From contig NZ_CP113068.1 in assembly GCF_026625885.1 (NCBI RefSeq), positions 3,720,001 to 3,784,000 of the forward strand: 64,000 bases of DNA. The letters are read 5' to 3'. A program made the position numbers and the translations under genes. The notes beneath the pieces are model-generated. The model saw nothing but the letters and a program-made list of their open reading frames with translations, was not told the origin of the DNA and searched no databases. Positions 27,091-38,300 of the stretch are shown here, in pieces. This stretch comes from Roseateles sp. SL47. GTDB taxonomy: Bacteria; Pseudomonadota; Gammaproteobacteria; Burkholderiales; Burkholderiaceae_C. The stretch's first letter is position 1. Every line of letters starts with the position of its first letter.

Positions 27091-27112
27091 CCCATCCCTC
27101 CAGGAGTTGCCC

Positions 27113-28639
<1,527 letters not shown>

Positions 28640-28649
28640 GGTGCCCACC

Positions 28650-29396
28650 ATGACCCCAACCGTTCCCACCCTGGCGCTCGTCACCGGCGCCAATCGCGGC
28701 ATCGGCCTGGAAATCGCCCGGCAACTGGCCGAGCAGGGCGTGCGCGTCCTGCTCACCGGTCGTCGTGCTGGCGCGGCTGCAGAAGCGGCCCGCCAGCTCA
28801 GCGCAGAAGGCCTGGATGTGGAAGCCCTGGTGCTGGATGTCACCCACCCGGCCAGCATCGCGGCAGCCGCGCAAGGCGTGCAGCAGCGTTATGGCCGCCT
28901 CGACATCCTCGTCAACAACGCCGCCATCCGCATCGAACCTTACGGCCGGTGCCCGTCGCAGCAGCCGCTGGACCAATGGCGCGAAACCTTCGACACCAAC
29001 CTCTTTGGCGTCGTGGCGGTCACCCAGGCCTTCCTGCCGCTGTTGAAGGCCTCTCCGGCGGCCCGCATCGTGAATGTGTCCAGCCTGCTGGCTTCGCTGG
29101 GCACGCACAGCGACCCGGCCTCTTATGCCTACAGCGACATGTTCAAGTCGCTGCCGGCCTACAGCGCCTCCAAGAGCGCCATCAACTCATGGACGGTCCA
29201 CCTGGCCTACGAGCTGCGGGACACCGGTATCAAGGTCAATGCCGTGCACCCGGGCTACACCAGGACGGACATGAACGATGGTGCCGGTGAGCAGGAGCCC
29301 CGGCAGGGTGCGCTCACCAGTGTGCGCATGGCCCTGCTGGGGCCCGACGGCCCCACCGGCCAGTACGTGCACCTGGGGCGCCAGATTCCGTGGTGA
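28650..29396 (+). CDS. SDR family NAD(P)-dependent oxidoreductase
   Basis: This 248-residue classical short-chain dehydrogenase has the cofactor motif TGANRGIGLEIARQL, NNAAIR, a catalytic Ser in IVNVSSLLAS, YSASKSAINSWTVHLAYEL and the PGYTRTDM segment. It resembles carbonyl-reductase-like SDRs. It starts 10 bp after dcsE with GAGG at acceptable spacing and precedes dcsG, so it is in the operon. It has no counterpart among the reactions known for D-cycloserine formation, and its substrate is unknown. Confidence 0.9.
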   Translation: MTPTVPTLALVTGANRGIGLEIARQLAEQGVRVLLTGRRAGAAAEAARQLSAEGLDVEALVLDVTHPASIAAAAQGVQQRYGRLDILVNNAAIRIEPYGRCPSQQPLDQWRETFDTNLFGVVAVTQAFLPLLKASPAARIVNVSSLLASLGTHSDPASYAYSDMFKSLPAYSASKSAINSWTVHLAYELRDTGIKVNAVHPGYTRTDMNDGAGEQEPRQGALTSVRMALLGPDGPTGQYVHLGRQIPW

Positions 29397-29498
29397 CGCT
29401 CCGGCGGCCAGGGCGCTGACGCCCACGCCAACCCCGTCGAGCCACGCGCTTCGCCCGTCGTGGCACCGAGGGCCTGCCATTCCAATTCAGATCGATTC

Positions 29499-30413
29499 AT
29501 GATGAAAACTCTCGCTTTGGTCACCAGTGCCGGCAGCCTGCCGATTGATGTCGACATGCCGCTGCTGCTGCAGGCTTGCCGCAGCCTCGGCCTGCACGCC
29601 GAGGTGTGCGATTGGGAAGACCCCGATGTGCCGTGGGGCCGCTTCGATGCGGCGGTTTTGCGATCGCCGTGGAACTATGTGGATGCCTTGCCCGCCTTCA
29701 TGGCCTGGTGCGATCGCGTCGCGCCGGTCACGCGGCTGTTCAATCCGCCTCAGGTGGCACGCTGGTCGCTGGACAAGCGCTACCTCTCCGATCTGGCGCG
29801 CCTGGGTGTGCCGGTGGTGCCCTCGTGTTTTGTCGCGCCGCAGGACAACGTGGATGCGGTGTTGCACGGCTTCCTGCACGACTTCCTGAAGTCCCAGCCG
29901 CAAGCGGCCGAGATCGTGGTCAAGCCCACGGTCGGCGCCTACTCGCGGGACGTGCAGCGATTCCACCGCGACCGCCTCGACCTGGCCGCCGGCTACATCC
30001 GCACGCTCCACGCGCGGTGCCATCAGGTCATCCTGCAGCCCTACCTCTCGTCCATCGATCGTGATGGCGAAACCAATCTCGCCTTCTTTGACGGTCAGTA
30101 CAGCCACGCCATCCGCAAGAGCGCCATGCTGATGGCCGATGGCACGGTGCATGTGCCCACCCAGGACCTGCGCCAGGCCCGCGACGCCGATGCCGACGAG
30201 CAGGCGGTGGCCGGTGCAGCCTTGCGCGCCGCCGCGCTGCATCTTGGGCTGCGGGAACCGCTGCTGTATGCCCGTGTGGATCTGGTCCGCAACGACGAGG
30301 GCCAGCCGATGGTGCTGGAGCTGGAGATCTGTGAGCCCTCGCTGAACCTGCCGTTTGCCGAGGGCAGCGCCCTGCGCTTTGCCCAGGCCATGGCACGCCG
30401 TGTGGGCCATTGA
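29499..30413 (+). CDS. dcsG: DcsG-like cycloserine synthetase (ATP-grasp)
   Basis: This protein of about 304 aa is an ATP-grasp-type ligase. Its N-terminus (LALVTSAGSLPIDVDMPLLLQACRSLGL), the segment DWEDPDVPWGRFDAAVLRSPWNY, VVKPTVGAYSRDV, the FFDGQYSHAIRKSA loop and the metal-site region VDLVRNDEGQPMVLELEICEPSLNL all fit the O-ureidoserine cyclase DcsG. DcsG closes the isoxazolidinone ring with ATP. It is the last gene of the dcs operon and converges with the MFS exporter. Two consecutive ATGs (29499, 29502) are possible starts, and neither has a strong ribosome site. Confidence 0.88.
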   Translation: MMKTLALVTSAGSLPIDVDMPLLLQACRSLGLHAEVCDWEDPDVPWGRFDAAVLRSPWNYVDALPAFMAWCDRVAPVTRLFNPPQVARWSLDKRYLSDLARLGVPVVPSCFVAPQDNVDAVLHGFLHDFLKSQPQAAEIVVKPTVGAYSRDVQRFHRDRLDLAAGYIRTLHARCHQVILQPYLSSIDRDGETNLAFFDGQYSHAIRKSAMLMADGTVHVPTQDLRQARDADADEQAVAGAALRAAALHLGLREPLLYARVDLVRNDEGQPMVLELEICEPSLNLPFAEGSALRFAQAMARRVGH

Positions 30414-30487
30414 CGTTGTGCTCACGGTTCGCTCCCGCTTGAGGCTCGGCTGAATGACGGCCGACTTGCCGCGGACCGGTTTCGGCC

Positions 30488-31687
30488 TCACTGCTTGCCG
30501 AAGGCTTCCGCCGGTCGCGTTGGCAGTTCGCTGATGGCGAGCTCCGGCGAGCGGCGGCCCAGCAGGGCCAGGGTGCCGGCTGTCAGCACCAGGCCGAACG
30601 CGAGCAGCGCGGTGGCTGTCCCATACCGGTCCGCCACCAGCCCGGTGAAGATCACCGGCACGCTGAAGCCGACATAGGCCATCAGGAAGTAGGCCGCGCT
30701 GGCGCGTGTTTTCTCCGCGCCGGCGGCTTCGGCGGTGCCTGCCAGCCCACCCAGATACACAAAGCCATAACAGGCACTGCTGGCCGCCAAGGCGCCCAGC
30801 AGCACCGCCACCAGCATGCCCGACCATGCGCCCCAGGCCAGCAGCGCATACGCCGGCACCAGCACCAGCAATCCGATGCGGACGGCCTGTCGAGGTGGCT
30901 GCCGGCGTGCGGTGGGCTGGAACAGCAGCCCGCAGCTGATGGCCAGCATCGTTGCCAGCCCGGAATACCGCGAGAGCCCGTGCGGGGCCAGCACCGACGG
31001 CAGGATGGAGATGACCAGGCCGGTGGTGGCCCAGCACAGCAGGATGGCCGCGCCAAACCACAGGCCGTCCGAAGTGAAGTAGGGCAGGCGCAGCATCGGC
31101 GCCTTCGGCCCCTGCCGTGGCGCCGTCTCGGGCAACTGCCACACCAGCACAGCGGACGCGGCCACCCCCGCCAGATGCAACCAGAAGCTGGGGGGTGCCA
31201 CCGTCTCCCGCATCATCAGGCAGAGGCTGGTCAGCACCGGGCCCAGCCCGAAACCGATGGACGTGCTGGCTGTCACCCAATTGGCGGCGCGGGACGCACG
31301 TGCATGGCCAAACAGCTCCAGCATGTAGGCGGTGGCGGTGGCGGACATCAATGCCGTGCCCGTCCCCAGGATGAATCGCGCCAGGGCCAGGGTGGTGACA
31401 TGGGGAAACGCCATCATCAACAGCGTGCCCAGCGCCGAGAACACCAGCGCCAGCAGCATCACCCGTCGCCGGCCGATACGGTCCGACAGCCCGCCCAGCC
31501 CCAGCAGCACCGGCAGCACTCCCGCCACATAGAACGAAAAGGCAATGGTGGTGGCCATCACGCCCACACCGTCCGCTTGTGCATAGGTGGCGTACAGAGG
31601 CGCCTGGAGGTTGACGCCGGTGGTCATCACGCACAGCGCCACGGCCAGCCAGGCCGGATGTCGTGTGCTGGGTTGTTGGGGTCCCAT
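30488..31687 (-). CDS. MFS efflux transporter of the dcs locus
   Basis: This 399-residue protein has about twelve helices. The MFS loop signature is LGGLSDRIGRRRVMLL between helices 2 and 3, and TGLVADRYGTATALLAFG lies in the last third. It resembles drug-efflux-type MFS proteins. It is convergent with dcsG and divergent from the MocR regulator, with a perfect inverted repeat in the gap. Product export and self-resistance is the likely role, which is inference. Confidence 0.88.
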   Translation of the reverse strand: MGPQQPSTRHPAWLAVALCVMTTGVNLQAPLYATYAQADGVGVMATTIAFSFYVAGVLPVLLGLGGLSDRIGRRRVMLLALVFSALGTLLMMAFPHVTTLALARFILGTGTALMSATATAYMLELFGHARASRAANWVTASTSIGFGLGPVLTSLCLMMRETVAPPSFWLHLAGVAASAVLVWQLPETAPRQGPKAPMLRLPYFTSDGLWFGAAILLCWATTGLVISILPSVLAPHGLSRYSGLATMLAISCGLLFQPTARRQPPRQAVRIGLLVLVPAYALLAWGAWSGMLVAVLLGALAASSACYGFVYLGGLAGTAEAAGAEKTRASAAYFLMAYVGFSVPVIFTGLVADRYGTATALLAFGLVLTAGTLALLGRRSPELAISELPTRPAEAFGKQ

Positions 31688-31781
31688 ACCTGCAAAAGCT
31701 CCCTCGTTGGCCTTGTTTCTGGAGGTGCGCCCCTAGACCGGTGGGTCCTGGGGCCTGCCTGCATTGCAGGATAGCCAGGAC

Positions 31782-31833
31782 ATGGGTACAAACACAGGCA
31801 CAGTTCGACCATTCCGGAACCATCTGTACCCAT
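31782..31833. promoter_or_regulatory. Inverted-repeat operator candidate for the MocR regulator
   Basis: ATGGGTACA (31782-31790) and TGTACCCAT (31825-31833) form a perfect 9-bp inverted repeat with a 34-bp spacer, giving centre-to-centre spacing of about four DNA turns. It sits in the 182-bp divergent gap between the MFS and MocR genes, where autoregulatory MocR sites usually lie. Confidence 0.65.
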
Positions 31834-31869
31834 CCGTTTTAGAAACAGTTTCCACCGCTGAGCCCGACC

Positions 31870-33261
31870 ATGAATCTCCAGATCCAACGTGACTCCGACA
31901 CCCCGCTGGCCGACCAGGTGGAGCAGGGCCTGCAGGCCCATATCGGTCGGCGTGTCTACGCGCCCGGAGCCCGGCTGCCCTCCATTCGCAGCCTGGCCAG
32001 TGACCTGGGGGTGAGCCGTAATACAGTGATCGAGGCCTATGACCGGCTGGTCACGCGCGGCCTGGCCCGGTCGCAACCGGGCTCGGGTTATTACGTGGAA
32101 GACGGCGCCGTCCGCTTCCCGTCGGCCGGCATGGCCAACCCGCGGGATGCGGAGAGCGTTACTGATGAGCTCTGGCATCTTTTCCGGGAGCAGAACGACA
32201 GCGTGAAGCTGGGCTGTGGCTGGTTGCCGGACAGCTGGCGCGAGAGCGAAGACATGGCCTATGCCATCCGCCAGACCGTCCGGCGGGACCGCAGCGGGCT
32301 GTTTGACTACGGCACGCCGCTGGGCAGCCCCAGCCTGCGCAAGGCCCTGAGCCGGCGCCTGTATGCCATGGACATCGAAGCCCCGGCCAATCAGTTCCTG
32401 CTGACCAGCGGCGCCAGCCAGGCGCTGGACCTGCTGGTGCGCCTGCTGCTGCGGCCCGGCGACACGGTGCTGGTGGAGACGCCGGGCTACTACAACCTGT
32501 TCGGGCTGCTCAAGCTGCAGGGCATCCAGATGGTTGGTGTGCCGCGCACCGCCAACGGGCCGGATGTGGAAGCCTTGGAGCGGCTGCTGGAGACCCACAA
32601 GCCCAAACTGTTCTTTGTCAACGGCGTCTTCCACAACCCGACCGGCAGCACCATCTCGGTGGCCACGGCCCACCGCATCCTGCAACTGGCGGAGCGGCAC
32701 GATTTCAATGTGGTGGAAGACGACATCTATGCCGACTTCCAAAGCAGCGCCACACCTCGCCTGGCGGCGCTGGACCAATTGAACCGGGTGATCTACATCG
32801 GCAGCTTCTCCAAAAGCTTGTCGTGCTCGCTGCGGGTGGGCTTTGTGGCGGCGGCGCCGTCGCTGATCAAACGGCTGGTCGACTTGAAGATGCTGACCAG
32901 CATCACCTCGTCCCGCTTTGCAGAGGAGGTGCTGGCCGTGATGCTGGAGAACGGCAGCTATCGCAAGCTGGTGGAGCGGCTGCGGCGCCGCCTGGACCGT
33001 CAATTGGCCGTGGCCAGCCGATTGCTCACCACCGCCGGATGGCAGTTGTTCTGTCGCCCGACCGGCGGCATGTTCTTGTGGGCACGTTGGCCGGGCGTGG
33101 ACGACGCGAATGAACTGGTCAAACGCGCGGCCGCGCGAGGCGTGAGTTTTTCCGCAGGGTCTGTCTTCACCCCGGATCTGGCCATGTGCCCCTGGCTGCG
33201 CATCAACGTCAGTTATGTGGACGACCCGCGCGCCATGGCCTTCCTGAACAAGCCGATGTGA
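31870..33261 (+). CDS. MocR/PdxR-type GntR transcription regulator with aminotransferase-like PLP domain
   Basis: This 463-residue protein has a GntR winged helix (residues about 8-75, PLADQVEQGLQAHIGRRVYAPGARLPSIRSLASDLGVSRNTVIEAYDRLVTRGL). A fold-type I aminotransferase-like domain follows. PLP contacts are visible in TSGASQALDLLVRLLLRPGDTVLVETPGYYN, NPTGS, VEDDIYADF and the lysine in GSFSKSLS. MocR proteins bind PLP and sense its adducts. It is divergent from the MFS exporter, so it likely controls that gene and perhaps the dcs operon. A sensing role for cycloserine, a PLP-reactive antibiotic, is an inference. Confidence 0.92.
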   Translation: MNLQIQRDSDTPLADQVEQGLQAHIGRRVYAPGARLPSIRSLASDLGVSRNTVIEAYDRLVTRGLARSQPGSGYYVEDGAVRFPSAGMANPRDAESVTDELWHLFREQNDSVKLGCGWLPDSWRESEDMAYAIRQTVRRDRSGLFDYGTPLGSPSLRKALSRRLYAMDIEAPANQFLLTSGASQALDLLVRLLLRPGDTVLVETPGYYNLFGLLKLQGIQMVGVPRTANGPDVEALERLLETHKPKLFFVNGVFHNPTGSTISVATAHRILQLAERHDFNVVEDDIYADFQSSATPRLAALDQLNRVIYIGSFSKSLSCSLRVGFVAAAPSLIKRLVDLKMLTSITSSRFAEEVLAVMLENGSYRKLVERLRRRLDRQLAVASRLLTTAGWQLFCRPTGGMFLWARWPGVDDANELVKRAAARGVSFSAGSVFTPDLAMCPWLRINVSYVDDPRAMAFLNKPM

Positions 33262-33385
33262 CGGCGCGGTGGCTTATCGCAACTGATTGCCTTCGTCAAT
33301 CACCCCCTGGGCCGCCCCCAAGAGTCCGAAACCTTCAGATACATTCTCGGCACAAATGCTTGTCCGTCGGCTGAGACCGATGACA

Positions 33386-33471
33386 GGCCCCCAGGGCAAA
33401 ACCGGCGCGAGCCGGTGACGCAAAGCTTCCGGTCTCGGAGTGCCTGAAACGGCGCACGAGATAGCGGGGCC
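33386..33471 (+). ncRNA. GEMM-I cyclic dinucleotide (c-di-GMP) riboswitch aptamer
   Basis: The conserved GEMM core is present. AGGGCAAA precedes a P2 hairpin ACCGGC-GCGA-GCCGGT with a GNRA tetraloop (33401-33416), followed by the receptor segment GACGCAAAGC (33417-33426). P3 (TCTCG...CGAGA around a TGAAAC loop) and ATAGCGGGG follow. P1 can form from GGCCCC (33386-33391) and GGGGCC (33466-33471). It lies in the sense direction about 80 bp upstream of cdiB. The class usually binds c-di-GMP; some variants prefer cGAMP, which I cannot exclude. Confidence 0.9.
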
Positions 33472-33473
33472 GC

Positions 33474-33494
33474 CCATGCAGCACTGCTGCATGG
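33474..33494 (+). promoter_or_regulatory. Expression-platform hairpin after the riboswitch
   Basis: CCATGCAG-CACTG-CTGCATGG is a perfect 8-bp stem with a 5-nt loop starting two bases after the aptamer. The following sequence is only moderately T-rich (ATTGCTTCATTGG, then GTTTTG), so it is a weak terminator at best. Ligand-dependent control of transcription or of cdiB translation is possible. Confidence 0.6.
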
Positions 33495-33554
33495 ATTGCT
33501 TCATTGGAAGTTTTGCGCGCCTTGGGTCGGGAAGCACCAACAAGAGCGTGATGG

Positions 33555-35363
33555 ATGAAGCGGCGATATTCGCACCAGCTCGGGGAGGGCCTGGCGGGTG
33601 CAGGCAATTCCAATTTCTTTGTGACCTCTGCGTCGCGGGCTGCCCTGGCCTTGGGGCTGGGCACGGTGGCGGGGCTGGCCTGGGGCCAGGCCTTGCCTGC
33701 GGCCGGCGCGGTGGACCCGGACGCTCAGCGGCAGTTGCAACAGCAGCGGGAATCGCAGCAGCGGCAGTCGCTGGAACGCGAGCCGGACGTGCGCCTGCAG
33801 GCCAGCGCGCCGCCTAGCCGGCAGCGCCTGCGTGAGGACGAATCGCCCTGCTTCGTCATTCAGCAGATCGAGCTCAGGGGCGTCGAGAAGCTGCCGACCA
33901 TTGCACGCATGGTGCGCACCCTGGATGGCCCAGCCGGGGACGATTCACCGATCGGCCGCTGCCTGGGGGCGCAGAGCATTGGCACGCTGGTCACCCGGCT
34001 GCAGGACGCGGTGATCGAAGCAGGCTACATCACCACCCGGGTGCTGGCGGCGCCGCAGGACCTCTCCACCGGCCGCCTGGTGCTGACGGTGGTCCCCGGC
34101 CGGGTTCACCGCATCCGCTTGCGCGAAGGCAGTTCACGGCAGGTGAGGCTGGCCAATGCGCTGCCCATTCGCGAGGGCGACGTGCTGAACCTGCGGGACA
34201 TGGAGCAGGCGCTGGAGAACCTTCAGCGCGTGCCGGGCGCCCAGGCGGACATCCAGGTGCAACCGGCGCAGGACAACAGCGAGCCGGGCTGGAGTGACCT
34301 GGCCGTCAGCTATCAGGGGGGGCGGCAATGGCGCTGGCAATGGTCACTGGACGACAGCGGCAATGAATCCACCGGCCGTTATCCGCTGTCACTCACGGCT
34401 TCACTCGACCACCCGCTCACCCTCAATGACCTGTTCTATGTGACGGTCAGCCGCGATACGAGTGAACTCAATCGGCGCCTGCATGACAAACCCGGTCCAC
34501 TTCCTGGAACCGGAGGCCATGTGGTGCATTACTCGCTGCCGTGGGGGCACACGCTCATCAGCAGCACTTTCAGCCGCAATGGCTATCAGCAGGTGGTGAT
34601 TGGCGCCAACCAGCGGTATGTGTATCGCGGCACCAGCAGCAATGGCGAGGTCAAGCTGACGCGCATGCTATGGCGGGATGCGCAATACAAATTCAGCGGC
34701 TTTGCCAAGGTCCTTGGGCGCTCCTCGCGCAATTACATCGACGACACCGAGGTGGAAGTGCAGCGCCGCCGCGTGGGTGGTTGGGAAGCGGGGGTGACGC
34801 TCAAGCGGCAGGCGGGCGCCGTGTCCAGTGATGCCGAGTTGAGCCTGAAGCGAGGCACGGGGGCCTTCCATGCACTGGAAGCTCCGGAAGACGCTTTTGG
34901 AGAAGGCAGTTCGCGCATGAGCCTGCTGCAGGGCAGCTTCAGCGTGGCTGGCGCGGTGCCGCTGGGGCAGCGCAAGTTGCAACTGAGCACGCAATGGCGT
35001 GGGCAATACGCACTGCGCCCCTTGACACCGCAAGACCGCTTTGCGATCGGGGGCCGCTACACGGTGCGTGGATTTGGCCCAGATGCTTCGCTGTCGGCTG
35101 ACAACGGGTTGCTGACCCGCAATGAAGCCGAATTGCCGCTGACGGGCATGGCTTCGCTCTACCTCGGCCTGGATGCCGGCGTGGTGTCCGGCCCCAGCGC
35201 GGGCCGACTGGCTGGCAAGCGCCTGATGGGTGCCGTCATCGGCACCCGTGTGCGGGCCGAAGGCCTGTCTCTGGATCTCTTTGCTGGCACGCCTGTGCAG
35301 CAACCCTCCAATTTCCCTGTCGCCCGTTTCACGGCCGGCTTCTCTTTGAGCTATTCGCGATGA
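33555..35363 (+). CDS. cdiB: Two-partner secretion outer-membrane transporter (ShlB/FhaC/CdiB family)
   Basis: This 602-residue TpsB protein exports the following CdiA across the outer membrane. It has a signal peptide (AALALGLGTVAGLAWGQA, about 28-45) and a Gln/Arg-rich linker helix region. A POTRA_2 domain follows (CFVIQQIELRGVEKLP... and VTRLQDAVIEAGYITTRVLAAPQDLSTGRLVLTVVPG), then ShlB-type POTRA (IRLREGSS..LPIREGDVLNLRDMEQALENLQRV) and a C-terminal barrel. The barrel carries the hallmark GGRYTVRGF of loop L6 and ends in an aromatic-Ser-Arg. Its stop overlaps the cdiA start as ATGA. A GEMM riboswitch precedes it. Confidence 0.95.
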   Translation: MKRRYSHQLGEGLAGAGNSNFFVTSASRAALALGLGTVAGLAWGQALPAAGAVDPDAQRQLQQQRESQQRQSLEREPDVRLQASAPPSRQRLREDESPCFVIQQIELRGVEKLPTIARMVRTLDGPAGDDSPIGRCLGAQSIGTLVTRLQDAVIEAGYITTRVLAAPQDLSTGRLVLTVVPGRVHRIRLREGSSRQVRLANALPIREGDVLNLRDMEQALENLQRVPGAQADIQVQPAQDNSEPGWSDLAVSYQGGRQWRWQWSLDDSGNESTGRYPLSLTASLDHPLTLNDLFYVTVSRDTSELNRRLHDKPGPLPGTGGHVVHYSLPWGHTLISSTFSRNGYQQVVIGANQRYVYRGTSSNGEVKLTRMLWRDAQYKFSGFAKVLGRSSRNYIDDTEVEVQRRRVGGWEAGVTLKRQAGAVSSDAELSLKRGTGAFHALEAPEDAFGEGSSRMSLLQGSFSVAGAVPLGQRKLQLSTQWRGQYALRPLTPQDRFAIGGRYTVRGFGPDASLSADNGLLTRNEAELPLTGMASLYLGLDAGVVSGPSAGRLAGKRLMGAVIGTRVRAEGLSLDLFAGTPVQQPSNFPVARFTAGFSLSYSR

Positions 35364-38300
35364 ACCGACTTCAGTACCGGATTGTTTTCAACAAGCAGCG
35401 GGGCCAACTGATGGCCGTGGCGGAGACAGTGCGCAGCCAGAGCAAGGCGGCGGGGCAGACCGGCCATCCATCCCTGCGCGCAGTGAAGTCCGCAGACGGG
35501 GTGGAACCCACCGCTTGCGGCCCGCCCAGCCTCATCGCCATCGCGGCGGCGTTCGCCGTGGGCGCGGTGCTGACGCTGCTCCCGGTGCCGCCCGCCCAGG
35601 CGCAGGTCAAGGCGGATCCCAACGCACCCAAGAATCAACAGCCAACGGTGCTGACGGCACCCAACGGCACGCCCTTGGTCAACATCCAGACGCCGAGTTC
35701 GTCGGGCGTCTCCCGCAACACCTACAGCCAGTTCGATGTGAACGGCCAGGGCGTCATCCTGAACAACTCCCGCACGGACACCAGCACGCAACTGGGCGGC
35801 TGGGTGCAGGGCAATCCGTGGATGGCCAAGGGGGAAGCGCGGGTCATTCTGAACGAGGTCAACAGCAGCGCGCCCAGTCAGCTCAAGGGCTATGTGGAGG
35901 TGGCGGGGCGCCGGGCGGAGGTGATCATTGCCAATCCGGCCGGCATCCAGGTGGATGGCGGGGGCTTCATCAATGCAAGCAGCGCCACGCTGACCACGGG
36001 CACCCCTCGTTTCGATGCCGCCGGCCATGTGACCGGCTTTGGTGTGCAGGGGGGATTGATCCGCATCGACGGCGCCGGGCTGGATGGCAGCCAGACCGAC
36101 TACACGGCGCTGCTGGCCCGCGCGGTGGAACTCAATGCCGGGTTCTGGGCCAAGGAGGCGCGTATTCAGACCGGCACAGAAGTGATGCCGGTGGTGTCAG
36201 CGGGTGGCGCGGACGCCGGGCAGGGCGCTGGTGAGGCACTGGCCCCGACGGGCGAGCGGCCGCGTTATGCACTGGACAGCACCGCGCTGGGCGGCATCTA
36301 TGCGCAGCGGATCACCTTGGTGGGCACCGAGGCCGGGCTGGGGGTGCGCCAGGCCGGGCAGATGGTGGGCGGTCAGTTGAAGCTGGATGTCAACGGGTGG
36401 CTGGACAATAGCGGCACCCTGTATGCACAGGACGGCGGGGCTGATGCGCTCCATGTGAATGCGACTTCCGGCGTCCACAACAGCGGCACGATGGCAGCGC
36501 GGGGCTCGACGACGGTGAGCGGCGCCCAACTTCAGGGTGAGGCCGAGAGCCTGACGGCGGCCGGACTGAACGAGGACGGCACGCTGGTCGTTGGTAGCGG
36601 CACCTTGAGCCTGCGGGCGGGGGACAGCCTGAGGCAATCCGGTCAGATGCTGGCGGGGGACCGCGTAGAGGTCCAGGCCAAGGCTGTTGATGTGTCGGGC
36701 GCTTCGGTGCAGGGGCGCCAAGTATCCCTGCAAGGGGACGTGCTGCGCGCGGACGGCGCGCAACTGGCTTCCACCGGCGCCATGCAGTTGCAGGCGACGG
36801 GTGGCTTGTTTGCCACACAGGCAGCCCTCCAGGCTGGCGACTTGACCGTCAGCGCCGCAACCCTTCAGCTAGAAAAGAGCGAGCTGTCTTCCGCTGGCAC
36901 TCTGACGCTCACCACCAGCGGGCTGTTGAACACCCGTGGCGCCTTGGTGGCCGGGGATCTTCTGCAGATCACCGCAGGTGAAGCGGACAACCAGGGCGGT
37001 GAATGGCTGCACCTGGGGGCACAGCGCTTCAACGCGACGGTTGCGGGCACACTGACCATGACGGGTGGACGCCTGGCGACCAATGCCCAGGACATGACCG
37101 TGAACGCCGGCCAGCTCACGGGTGCGCAGGCCAGCCTGGAGCACTACGGCACGGGTGTGTTCAGTGTCACGGCCGCGTCGGCGGACCTGGGAGGTGCACA
37201 GCTCACGTCTTACGGAACGCTGGATCTGCAAACCCAGTCGCTGCAACTGGATGCGGTGGATGCGTTGGTGCGGGCCGTCCACTTGCAGGCCGATACCGTG
37301 TCCCTTCGGCAGGCCCTGGTACGCAGCGCCAGCACGGCGAGTGTCACGGGCGCCGTCATCGACCATCGTGGTGGGCAACTGGTCGGTGACCAGGGTGTTT
37401 CCATCACCGCCTCAACATCGTTCCTCAACGATGGCGGGCAGATCCATGCCGCCAGCGGTTCGGTGGATATCACTGGTGATGCCGACATCAGCAATCGCGC
37501 AGGGGTACTGGCCGCGCAGGGCACGGTCAGTGTTGCCGGTGTCTCGCTGACCCAGGCGAATGGGGCCTCGATCAGCGGGAAGGATGTGAAGCTCCAGCTG
37601 CGAGGTTCCTTCAGTCAGGATGCAGTGGGTGCGGACACGGCCAGCTCCTCGGTGGCGGCCGCACGCGACCTGAACATCCAGGCTGACACCATGACGCAGG
37701 CGGGCGTAATGCGTGCAGGCAACGCCCTGGTACTGTCGGTGGCGCAGACAGCCGCGTTGGGCGGCTCCATCTACAGCCAGGGATCGCTCCAACTGCACGC
37801 TGGCGGTGCGGTGACCGTCAACGGGCTGCTGGGGGCGCAGGAAAGCGTCACGGCGACAGCCTCGCGCTTCACCACCAGCGCCACATCCACCGTGGCGGCG
37901 GGCCTTGGTACAGATGGGCAGATCAACACCTCGGGTGCCCTGAACATCAGTGCAGCGGACGAACTGCGCCTAGCGGGCCTGCAGTTGGCGGGGCATGCCC
38001 TCTTGCAGGGCGCGCGGCTGGATCTCACCAGCACGCAGCTCTCCACCGGCAGCTTGATGCTGCGCTCCGGCGGCGCGTTGATCACCGAGGGGGCCACGCT
38101 GCAGACTGGTCAACTGGGCGTGCAGGCCACGGATTGGCGCAACAGTGGCGGCAAGGTGGCCGTCAGCGGCACCGAGTCACTGCAGGTGACGTTGGTCGGA
38201 AACCTGAACAACCGCCAGGGCAGCCTGCAAACCAACAGCGCGCAAGCTTCGCTCACGGCCGCCAGCGTGGACAACACCGGCGGCGTGATCAGCACCAGCG

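Noticed and set aside
31870..33261. Stand-alone aminotransferase for the pathway
   Set aside because: A clear GntR winged helix precedes the aminotransferase-like domain, so it is a MocR regulator.
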